From the IMG/VR virus record IMGVR_UViG_3300050343_000129, positions 1 to 23,913 of that record: 23,913 nt of DNA. One strand, written 5' to 3'. The translations under genes and the position numbers were made by a program. Source of the DNA: a virus. Positions 13,332-19,580 of the stretch are shown here, in pieces. Each line of letters opens with the position of its first letter. The first letter of the stretch is position 1. Below the pieces are notes generated by a model, which saw nothing but the letters and a program-made list of their open reading frames with translations, was not told where the DNA came from and made no database searches.

Positions 13332-14896
13332 ATTTCGGCGATGATGCACGAAATAAAATCATGTCCGGTGTTTCTAAATTATCCGACGCAGTGAAGTCCA
13401 CGTTAGGTGCTTCTGGAAAATGCGTTATATACGAAGACGCTATGGGCAGACCGGTAATCACAAAAGATGGTGTAACCGTTGCGGAAAGCGTAGTCTTAAT
13501 GGACCCGGTCGAAAATATAGGAGCTACTTTAATAAAAGAAGCTGCTAGTAATACAGTGAAAGAAGCAGGTGACGGTACCACTACGGCTATCGTCCTTGCT
13601 CAATCACTATTAAATAAACTAAACGAATACGATGGCGAAGAATCAATTAGATATATTAAAGAAGGAGTTGCAGGATGTGCTAAAGAGATTATGGACTATC
13701 TTGATACTACCTCCACTGAGGTTAAGGGTGAAATGCTTAGTCAAGTTGCATATATTAGCTGTAACAATGACCAAGAACTTGGAGACAAAATTGGAGAAGC
13801 ATATGAAAAAGTTGGACGAAACGGAGTCGTATTAATGGAAGATTCCCCCACAAATGAAACTTATGTTGAGTTTGTTGAGGGTACACAATTTAATTCAGGT
13901 ATTAAATCACCACACTTAATAACAGATAAAGAAAAAGGTACAGCAGTATTAGAAAATCCTTATGTGTTAATAGTAAGTTCAGCAATACCTAATGTAAGAA
14001 GAATACAAGGCATATTAGAACACGTTATAAAAAGCAAACGTTCTTTATTGATTGTTGCTCCAGTAGACCAACAACCATATGCCACATTGCTTGCTAATAA
14101 AGTTAAGGGCAATATAAAAGTAAATATTGTAGATTTACCGGGGTTTGGCCCAACTAAAGAAGATGCTATAGAAGATTTGGCTATCCTGACTGGCGCTACA
14201 GCTGTTAACGAGGAGTTAGGCGATGATTTAGACTTAATAGATGTAAATGTATTAGGTGAAGTCGTTAAGTCCGTTACAGACGATAAAAACACTACGCTGC
14301 AAATTAATGAAGTTACAGAACCTGTAGCTGAAAGAATTAAAGACGTAGAAAGAAAAATAGAAAAAGAAAAAAACGGCTGGATTAAAAAGAAGCTACAAGA
14401 AAGATTATCTATGCTTACTGGAAAAGTTGGTGTAATTTATATTGGTGCGGATTCAGAGGTTGAACTAAAAGAAAAGAAAGATAGAGTTGATGATGCGTTG
14501 CATGCAACTAAAGCTGCATTAGCAGAAGGTATTGTGCCAGGCGGTGGTGTTGCTTTACTTAACGCTTCACAGACTATAGTAAAACAAGATGAAGGTTACG
14601 ATATATTATTAAGTGCTATAACAGCACCTTACCATACTATATTAAAAAACGCTGGATTTGATGATGCTTTAAACCCTAAAGAATATGTCGAAAGTAATAA
14701 AGACATAAATGATAGAGACTGGGCAGGTGTTGGTATTGATGCCACTTGCGGATGTTATAAGAATATGATTGATAGTGGAATTATAGATCCAGTATTAGTA
14801 ACTAAAGCAGCTTTAAAAAATGCAATAAGTGTAGCGACTACAATTGTATCGGCTGATTGTATAATCTCAAACGTAAGAACTCTTGAAAGCAATTAA
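13268..14896 (+). CDS. groL: phage-encoded GroEL chaperonin
   Basis: This 542-aa protein matches group I chaperonin almost end to end (E. coli GroEL is 548). Equatorial ATP-site motifs are present: ITKDGVTVA near residue 64 with the catalytic-loop aspartate, AGDGTTTAIVLAQ near 100, and KKDRVDDALHATKAAL near 403 with the hydrolytic aspartate, then PGGGVALL. The apical domain spans about 205-395 with PGFG near 290. The usual Gly-Gly-Met tail is absent; it ends RTLESN. GroEL homology begins at SVKDLNFGDDARNKI, so the only in-frame ATG (13268) adds 16 Thr/Arg-rich residues read through the previous gene's end. The folding client is probably the phage's own capsid or fibre proteins. Partner groES overlaps by 14 nt. 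Confidence 0.95.
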   Translation: MAKPSTTGTTSRRGRRSVKDLNFGDDARNKIMSGVSKLSDAVKSTLGASGKCVIYEDAMGRPVITKDGVTVAESVVLMDPVENIGATLIKEAASNTVKEAGDGTTTAIVLAQSLLNKLNEYDGEESIRYIKEGVAGCAKEIMDYLDTTSTEVKGEMLSQVAYISCNNDQELGDKIGEAYEKVGRNGVVLMEDSPTNETYVEFVEGTQFNSGIKSPHLITDKEKGTAVLENPYVLIVSSAIPNVRRIQGILEHVIKSKRSLLIVAPVDQQPYATLLANKVKGNIKVNIVDLPGFGPTKEDAIEDLAILTGATAVNEELGDDLDLIDVNVLGEVVKSVTDDKNTTLQINEVTEPVAERIKDVERKIEKEKNGWIKKKLQERLSMLTGKVGVIYIGADSEVELKEKKDRVDDALHATKAALAEGIVPGGGVALLNASQTIVKQDEGYDILLSAITAPYHTILKNAGFDDALNPKEYVESNKDINDRDWAGVGIDATCGCYKNMIDSGIIDPVLVTKAALKNAISVATTIVSADCIISNVRTLESN

Positions 14897-15140
14897 TTAT
14901 TACATCGTTATCGATAAAATAAAAGAAGCGCCGAAGACAGTAGGTGGTCTTGAATTAACTGAAAGTCAAAATAAAGACATTAGGTACTTAAAAGCGAAAG
15001 TTATAAGTTCTGGTGATAAAGTAGATTACATAAAAAAAGATAGTGTTATAAGATACGACAAGCATGCAGGTCATGGTATTGAATGGGACGATAAAATGTA
15101 CCATGTTATTACCATCAATGATGTTGTTTTAGTAGAATGA
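14883..15140 (+). CDS. groS: phage-encoded GroES co-chaperonin
   Basis: This 85-aa protein begins at a TTG codon (14883), as no ATG fits and homology starts there: KAINYYIVIDKIKEAPKTVG. The mobile-loop region GGLELTES corresponds to the GGIVLT loop that docks onto GroEL, then AKVISSGDKVDYIKKDSVIR and a C-terminal strand ITINDVVLVE. It is shorter than typical GroES (about 97 aa), with a reduced roof region. It overlaps groEL by 14 nt and the next gene by 4 nt (ATGA), so the two chaperonin subunits are probably translationally coupled. Confidence 0.85.
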   Translation: MKAINYYIVIDKIKEAPKTVGGLELTESQNKDIRYLKAKVISSGDKVDYIKKDSVIRYDKHAGHGIEWDDKMYHVITINDVVLVE

Positions 15141-15577
15141 GATTAACTTCAAAAGATCTACGAGAAATGAATTTGTTTAAGTATTACAGGCTTGTTAGAA
15201 AATGGGCTTGTAAAACTTATGACATAAAAGACGCAGATCTTGAATTGCTATTTTATTTAGATTGTAAAAAGCATTTTACACGTAATGATTTTATAGAAGG
15301 TGTGTACACATACTCCTGGGATAAAGCTAGATGGGAAAGATTAAGAACTGGAGGCTGGATTGATGTATGGAGTCAAAGAAACAGAACAACAAAAAAGTTT
15401 ACTGTATATACAACATCTTTTAAATGTAAAAATTTAATTAATAGAATATATAGAATACTATTAGCAGAAGAAGATTTACCAACATCTTCAAGAAGTAAAT
15501 TTTATAAAAACAAAACATACACGGACAAAGTTTATAATAAAGCTATTGACGATATGATAAAAGACAAAAATAGATAA
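15137..15577 (+). CDS. winged-helix-like DNA-binding protein candidate
   Basis: This 146-aa basic protein starts MRLTSKDLREMNLFKYYRLV. The helical segment DADLELLFYLDCKKHFTRND resembles the first helices of MarR-type winged-helix domains (LLFYL......FT..D), followed by WDKARWERLRTGGWIDVWSQ, which fits a recognition helix, and a beta wing with basic residues (RNRTTKKFTVYTTSFKCKNL). The remainder is a Lys/Asp-rich tail. Similar winged-helix proteins are widespread in marine phages. It could regulate late transcription or act in the virion. It overlaps groES by 4 nt, so it belongs to the same unit. Confidence 0.6.
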   Translation: MRLTSKDLREMNLFKYYRLVRKWACKTYDIKDADLELLFYLDCKKHFTRNDFIEGVYTYSWDKARWERLRTGGWIDVWSQRNRTTKKFTVYTTSFKCKNLINRIYRILLAEEDLPTSSRSKFYKNKTYTDKVYNKAIDDMIKDKNR

Positions 15578-15593
15578 CTAATAAATATTAAAA

Positions 15594-15998
15594 ATGGGAT
15601 ATTCAGGATTTAAAGGAATTGGTCCAAACAAAATTGGAGCAAGAAAAGGTGGAGCTGTGTCACCTGCAAAAATGTACGGCGGTAAAAAAGGAGATGAATC
15701 TAAAAGTAAATTAGATTACGAATCACCTGCAAAAATGTATGGTGGTAAAAAAGGTGACGAAAGTAAATCAAAGAAAGATTACGAATCACCTGCTAAACAA
15801 ACAGCTAAGCAAAAAAAGAATTTACCAAAACAAATAGTGGATGCAATTGCTGCTAAACAAGGTAAGTCACCAGCTAAAATGAATAAAGGTATGAAGTATG
15901 ACATTAAAGAAGCTTCAAACCAAAAATTAAGCGCTAAAGCAAGAAAGCATTATGCAGAAAATGCACAAGCTGCTTCAAAATCTGGGTATAAAGGATAA
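15594..15998 (+). CDS. basic low-complexity protein with SPAK repeats
   Basis: This 134-aa protein starts MGYSGFKGIGPNKIGARKGG. Two tandem 21-residue copies beginning SPAKMYGGKKGDESKSK follow, then further SPAK motifs (SPAKQTAKQ, KSPAKMNKG) and a C-terminus with AKARKHYAENAQAASKSG. Lysine is about a quarter of the residues and no globular core is apparent. It is first of five consecutive genes with SP(A/F/L/S/T)(K/R) motifs. Such proteins are probably virion internal or DNA-associated; S/T-P-K motifs are known minor-groove binders in other proteins, but that link is inference. Its stop overlaps the next start. Confidence 0.65.
   Translation: MGYSGFKGIGPNKIGARKGGAVSPAKMYGGKKGDESKSKLDYESPAKMYGGKKGDESKSKKDYESPAKQTAKQKKNLPKQIVDAIAAKQGKSPAKMNKGMKYDIKEASNQKLSAKARKHYAENAQAASKSGYKG
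15660..15785 (+). repeat. 63-bp tandem repeat, two copies
   Basis: Units 15660-15722 and 15723-15785 each encode SPAKMYGGKKGDESKSK plus four residues; a third unit begins SPAKQTAK and then diverges. Silent differences show that the duplication is not brand new. Confidence 0.85.
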
Positions 15999-16351
15999 TG
16001 GCATTTAAGCTAAAATCACATTCTGAGGTATTTGGGATACATGAAAAAACATCTCAATTTGGTACTCCTGTCATTTTAAAAGATGATCTGGAAGATGGGG
16101 TTGAAGCTGAAGCTAATAGAGACGGTACTATTTTTGTTAGTTCAAAGTTATCGGATAAAAAAATAGAGGAGGCGGTTGCCCATGAAAAAGTTCATTTAGA
16201 TCAATTAGCTTCTGGTAGATTACAATATTCAGCTGATTCTGTGACTTGGAAAAAAGACACTAGAAGCCCAGCTAGAGTATATAACAGAGCTACTATGAAT
16301 GAAGGCCACCCTGATTTCGAATGGGAAAAAGAAGCATATAAACAATCATAA
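15998..16351 (+). CDS. putative zinc metallopeptidase-like protein (HExxH)
   Basis: This 117-aa protein starts MAFKLKSHSEVFGIHEKTSQ. A beta strand with DGTIFVSSKLSDKKIEEAV leads into HEKVHLDQ (residues about 62-69), an HExxH zinc-binding and catalytic motif on a helix. WEKEAY about 42 residues later offers a glutamate as the third ligand. This layout matches minimal gluzincin-like folds found in phages and toxin-associated proteins. It also carries one SPAR motif (residue about 90) shared with the neighbouring basic proteins, suggesting a common fate in the virion. It could process virion proteins or act during entry. Activity is unproven. Confidence 0.6.
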   Translation: MAFKLKSHSEVFGIHEKTSQFGTPVILKDDLEDGVEAEANRDGTIFVSSKLSDKKIEEAVAHEKVHLDQLASGRLQYSADSVTWKKDTRSPARVYNRATMNEGHPDFEWEKEAYKQS

Positions 16352-16353
16352 TT

Positions 16354-16839
16354 ATGGCAATTACATATAGAGGACAAGCTGGTAGGCTTAATAAAATAGA
16401 GTCTAAACAAAACGCAAGCGGCTTTCAAGAAAAATCAGATCCAGGACCAAGACAAGGTGTTGGTGGTGAAGATGTATCTTTAAAGCAAGCACAATTATCT
16501 TTTAACAAAAGATTTTCATCTCCAAGCAAAAAGAAAAATTTTTATGGTGGTGAAGCTTATTTTCAAGATGGATATGGTGGCGATCTTGCTAGCCCTACTA
16601 AAATGAATCCTATAACGCAAAAATCTAAGTCTTCTCCTTTTAAAATAAATGAATCTTTAGTGGCAGGCGCTGCTGTTACTGGTAAAAAGTTTGTAGATGT
16701 TAATTCTGCAGTAGGTGAAGCTTTTGAAGAAAAAGAAGAACCTAAGGCTGCTGATTTAAGCACAAAGGATGAAGACAAAAAAGACGATACAATAGACAAG
16801 ATTAAATTAGCCACTAAGGCTATAACTCTTGGAATATAA
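16354..16839 (+). CDS. SPxK-motif protein, unrecognised
   Basis: This 161-aa protein starts MAITYRGQAGRLNKIESKQN. The middle carries three SPxK motifs (SSPSKKKNFYGG, ASPTKMNPI, SSPFKINES) and an FYGGEAYFQDGYGGD stretch. A small hydrophobic segment (LVAGAAVTG) precedes an acidic tail with EEKEEPKAADLSTKDEDKKD, and a final helix IKLATKAITLGI could be amphipathic or membrane-associated. No family is recognised. Context (between the HExxH protein and the lysine-rich 309-aa protein) suggests a component of the same internal virion set. Confidence 0.55.
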   Translation: MAITYRGQAGRLNKIESKQNASGFQEKSDPGPRQGVGGEDVSLKQAQLSFNKRFSSPSKKKNFYGGEAYFQDGYGGDLASPTKMNPITQKSKSSPFKINESLVAGAAVTGKKFVDVNSAVGEAFEEKEEPKAADLSTKDEDKKDDTIDKIKLATKAITLGI

Positions 16840-16869
16840 CCATCAACAAAAATAAAACAACTAATCATA

Positions 16870-17799
16870 ATGGGAATTAAAGGAAAAAAGAACGTGCCAA
16901 TTACGGCAAGAGTAAACGCGGGTTTATTTAATCAAAAAAAAGGTGTAACAGAACCTGTGCTTAATGTAGGCCCAGCTGGCGTATACGGGAATAATCAAAC
17001 CAAAAATATCCCATCACCAAGTAAAAAAAGAGGTTATACTATGAAAGCATCTCCTTTTAAGCAAAAAGCTGATGAAGGTGATATCAAAGTTATTACGCAG
17101 GATCCAGATACAAAGAAAGAAGTAACTGTAAAAGGTAAAGATAAAAAAGTATATACTAAGCCAAAAAGAACAAAAGAAGGTGACGAAGCTTACGCTAAAC
17201 TAACTCCAGAACAAAGAAAAGCCCAGGACGATAAGTATAAGAAAAAAAATACGAAGGTAGTTAAAGGTAAGGACGAGAAAAAAACAGTTATAGTTAAAGG
17301 TAAAAAAAGAGAAAAGCCTGTTCAAATTAGAGACGCTGAAGATACGCAAACCGCTAGAGAAAGAAGTAATACTGTAAGAGGTGGTAAGCGAATGAATCGT
17401 AAAGAAAAAAATGCTGCTATTAAAGAAGCAAAAGCACAAGCTAAAATAGATAATCCAGACGACAGAAAAGCTAGAAGGAAAGCTGTTAAAAAAGCTAAGA
17501 ATAAAGCTAAGCTTACGCAAGCACAAAAAGATAGAAAATTAGCTGCTGCTTCAGGGGCTGGTGCTCAAAGACAAGCTGAACAAAATAGATCTATATCTGC
17601 TAGGAAAACTGGCACTGTAAAAAGTAACGAAAGAAGCTTAAGAGAATCTGATATGTCTTCGGATACTAAAAAGAAATTAGTTGATAAGCAGTTAGGGGTT
17701 AATAGCCAAACGGCTAAAAAAACTAATCCAAATGTTTCAGGAGTTTCTAAAGAAGATTTAGAAGGAACAAACAAAAGTAAAACGAATAAAAAAAACTAA
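16870..17799 (+). CDS. very lysine-rich 309-aa protein, possibly DNA-associated
   Basis: Starts MGIKGKKNVPITARVNAGLF. The first 65 residues include VLNVGPAGVYGNNQT and two SPxK motifs (IPSPSKKRGYT, KASPFKQKAD). The rest is a long, highly charged stretch dominated by lysine with arginine, aspartate and glutamate (for example KEVTVKGKDKKVYTKPKRTK, RKARRKAVKKAKNKAKL), almost without hydrophobic residues. It should be disordered or a long single helix and strongly positive. A DNA-condensing or ejection-type internal protein is the natural reading, though only inferred. Its antisense frames are open because of the repetitive composition and are not real genes. Confidence 0.6.
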   Translation: MGIKGKKNVPITARVNAGLFNQKKGVTEPVLNVGPAGVYGNNQTKNIPSPSKKRGYTMKASPFKQKADEGDIKVITQDPDTKKEVTVKGKDKKVYTKPKRTKEGDEAYAKLTPEQRKAQDDKYKKKNTKVVKGKDEKKTVIVKGKKREKPVQIRDAEDTQTARERSNTVRGGKRMNRKEKNAAIKEAKAQAKIDNPDDRKARRKAVKKAKNKAKLTQAQKDRKLAAASGAGAQRQAEQNRSISARKTGTVKSNERSLRESDMSSDTKKKLVDKQLGVNSQTAKKTNPNVSGVSKEDLEGTNKSKTNKKN

Positions 17800-17802
17800 G
17801 AT

Positions 17803-18114
17803 ATGGCATTTAAAATGAAAGGTTCTTGCTTTCAAAGCCCTCTTAAAAAGTCAGCGGCTTGGGAACGTAAAGAAGGAAAAAACCCTGAAGGTGGTTTAAA
17901 TCAAAAGGGTGTTGATTCTTATAGAAAAGAAAACCCTGGATCTAAATTACAAACAGCAGTAACAACAAAACCTTCTAAATTAAAGAAAGGAAGTAAAGAC
18001 GCTAAAAGGCGTAAATCATTTTGTGCAAGAATGAGTGGGATGCCTGGACCTATGAAAAAGCCTAACGGTAAACCTACAAGAAAAGCGTTAGCGTTAAGGA
18101 AATGGAATTGCTAA
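17803..18114 (+). CDS. conserved small phage protein with KRRKSFCARM motif
   Basis: This 103-aa protein starts MAFKMKGSCFQSPLKKSAAW. The conserved block runs AWERKEGKNPEGGLNQKGV, SYRKENPGSKLQTAVTT-KPSKLKKGSKDAKRRKSF, CARMSGMPGPMKKPNGKPTR and ends ALRKWNC. I recognise this block from many marine phage genomes, always as a protein of unknown function. The regularly placed Cys, Trp and basic residues suggest a compact, perhaps nucleic-acid-binding fold. The N-terminal SPLKK motif links it to the neighbouring SPxK genes. It starts four bases after the previous stop. Confidence 0.75.
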   Translation: MAFKMKGSCFQSPLKKSAAWERKEGKNPEGGLNQKGVDSYRKENPGSKLQTAVTTKPSKLKKGSKDAKRRKSFCARMSGMPGPMKKPNGKPTRKALALRKWNC

Positions 18115-18115
18115 A

Positions 18116-18271
18116 ATGAAATCAAAAGGATTAGGAGATACCATAGAGAAAATAACCAAAGTAACCGGAATAAAGAAACTAGTAGATAAACTACCTGGTA
18201 ATTGCGGGTGCAATAATAGAAAAGAAATGTTAAATAAAGCATTTCCTTACAAACAAAAACCAAACAATTAA
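18116..18271 (+). CDS. 51-aa small protein with CGC motif
   Basis: A 51-codon frame starts MKSKGLGDTIEKITKVTGIK, continues KLVDKLPGNCGCNNRKEMLN and ends KAFPYKQKPNN. The pattern GDTIEKIT..TGIKK.VD.....CGC..R...LN..FPY is one I have seen repeatedly as a tiny gene in marine phages; the two cysteines and the helix before them are its hallmark. The start lies two bases after the stop of the previous gene. The function is unassigned; it may be a small virion or packaging accessory. Confidence 0.7.
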   Translation: MKSKGLGDTIEKITKVTGIKKLVDKLPGNCGCNNRKEMLNKAFPYKQKPNN

Positions 18272-18282
18272 ATTAAATTATT

Positions 18283-18561
18283 ATGAGTAAATTAAAAACA
18301 GTAGACGTAGATCACAAAGAAGTAAAGTCAATTTCTGAAGAGCAATTAAAATCATTGCAAGAAACAGTAAATAAGCAAAACCAAATACAAATGCAAATTG
18401 GCGGTATTGAAGGGCATAAAGCCGGTTTAGTATCCCAGTTGCAAGAGGTAGTTAGTGAGTTGCAAAAATTGCAAGCTGATTTAGAAAAAGAACATGGGGC
18501 AGTTAATATTGATTTAACTACAGGGGAAATTAGTGAACAAGATGTCCCAGCAAGTAATTAG
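18283..18561 (+). CDS. 92-aa coiled-coil protein
   Basis: Starts MSKLKTVDVDHKEVKSISEE. Residues about 18-70 form a long coiled coil (LKSLQETVNKQNQIQMQIGG, then VSQLQEVVSELQKLQADLEK), ending in an acidic tail (TGEISEQDVPASN). The leader AATTAAATTATT fits the SD-less pattern. Its end overlaps the next gene by 20 nt. Small coiled-coil genes like this commonly precede terminase genes in marine phages; a scaffolding or adaptor role is possible but not shown. Confidence 0.65.
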   Translation: MSKLKTVDVDHKEVKSISEEQLKSLQETVNKQNQIQMQIGGIEGHKAGLVSQLQEVVSELQKLQADLEKEHGAVNIDLTTGEISEQDVPASN

Positions 18562-18766
18562 AAAAATTAGTGTTGGAAAAGACTATAAGAATGACGCTAT
18601 GCACTATGCTGTTGGACAGGAAGTGTATGGCGGTCATACTATAGCCCATATTGTAGAGGAAGAAGAAAAGTACTCTATCTACATTACAAAAAAAGATATG
18701 TTAATGCCTTGGAAAGATTTCAATAAAAACATGTCTATATCTGTGGAATATGATCTTTCATGGTAA
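18542..18766 (+). CDS. 74-aa beta-rich small protein, unrecognised function
   Basis: ATG at 18542 (MSQQVIRKISVGKDYKNDAM) is preferred; an in-frame GTG at 18533 adds three residues. The sequence continues HYAVGQEVYGGHTIAHIVEE and ends WKDFNKNMSISVEYDLSW. Alternating strands suggest a small beta sandwich. Comparable proteins (VRKISIGKDYK..MHY.VGQ start, WK.FN....VS.E... end) recur in marine phages near terminase genes. It ends where the next gene begins, so the pair is probably translated together. Confidence 0.65.
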   Translation: MSQQVIRKISVGKDYKNDAMHYAVGQEVYGGHTIAHIVEEEEKYSIYITKKDMLMPWKDFNKNMSISVEYDLSW

Positions 18767-19360
18767 ATGCACAGTGTATTTAATTACCTAGTTGAACCAA
18801 AGGGCAGTAGGTCAACTGGAAAAAAAGATATAGAGGGACAAGAACTATTATTAAATACAGAATTACAAAATCACGAATACGTGAATAGAATAGGTACTAT
18901 ATTAAGTTTACCATTAGTGACTGTATATAAAGAATTAAAAGAAGGCGATGATGTCGTTGTGCATCATAATGTTTTTAGAAGATTCAGAGATGTTAGGGGT
19001 AAAGAAAAAGATAGTAAAAACTATTTAAGTGAAAATGTATATTTAGTTCAACCAGATCAAGTATATGCTTATAAAAGAAATAACGAATGGAAAGCTTTAG
19101 AAGGCTTTGTGTTTGTTATGCCTATAAAAGAAACAAGAATGTTTTCGGTAAATGATGAAAGACCATTAATAGGTATTGTAAAATACTCAAATGGTGAATT
19201 TGAAAAAGAGCAATTGATAGGGTTTAGACCAAATTCAGAATATGAATTTATAATAGAAGGGCAGAGGTTATACCGAGTACCCGTCAATTCAATTACAATC
19301 AAATATGAACATCAAGGAAACGAAGAAGAGTATAATCCAGGCTGGGCACAGAGCAGTTGA
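18767..19360 (+). CDS. 197-aa protein, possible tandem GroES-like beta-barrels
   Basis: Starts MHSVFNYLVEPKGSRSTGKK. The first half has RIGTILSLPLV, KELKEGDDVVVHHNVFRRFR and YLVQPDQVYAYKRN. The second has PLIGIVKYSNGEFEKEQLIG, GFRPNSEYEFIIEGQRLYRV and VNSITIKYE. Both halves show the order G-x-I/V, a basic loop, GD-V/L-V-x-F/H, then Y-x-(I/V)-x-x-x-x-(I/V), reminiscent of the GroES barrel, so a duplicated co-chaperonin-like fold is plausible. Alternatively it is an unrelated beta protein of the morphogenesis set. The last 56 nt overlap the next gene. Confidence 0.55.
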   Translation: MHSVFNYLVEPKGSRSTGKKDIEGQELLLNTELQNHEYVNRIGTILSLPLVTVYKELKEGDDVVVHHNVFRRFRDVRGKEKDSKNYLSENVYLVQPDQVYAYKRNNEWKALEGFVFVMPIKETRMFSVNDERPLIGIVKYSNGEFEKEQLIGFRPNSEYEFIIEGQRLYRVPVNSITIKYEHQGNEEEYNPGWAQSS

Positions 19361-19580
19361 GGAACTTATAAAAGTAGCTAAAGAAGATATAGTTGATTCA
19401 GATGATGACATATCTGCTGATAGATTAAAGAATGCTGCAGCTACTAAAAAGCTTGCAATTTTTGATGCTTTCGAAATACTTAACCGCATTGAGGAGGAAG
19501 AAAGAATATTGGATAATAAGCCTAAGAAAGAAATTGAAACAACTTCATTTGGTGGGTTTGCAGAAAAAAGATCTAAGTAA
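19305..19580 (+). CDS. terminase small subunit candidate
   Basis: This 91-aa, mainly helical protein starts MNIKETKKSIIQAGHRAVEE, continues LIKVAKEDIVDSDDDISADR and LKNAAATKKLAIFDAFEILN, and ends TTSFGGFAEKRSK. It lies directly upstream of terL with a one-base overlap (TAATG), the usual place for the DNA-recognition subunit of the packaging motor. Size and helical content suit that role, and the AADRLKNA-like central helix pattern is common in proteins at this position. No helix-turn-helix is certain by eye, so the assignment rests mainly on location. Confidence 0.5.
   Translation: MNIKETKKSIIQAGHRAVEELIKVAKEDIVDSDDDISADRLKNAAATKKLAIFDAFEILNRIEEEERILDNKPKKEIETTSFGGFAEKRSK

Noticed and set aside
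17200-17774. Open antisense frames within the lysine-rich gene and several fibre genes
   Set aside because: They are composition artefacts of low-complexity coding sequence, with no leader or neighbour support.
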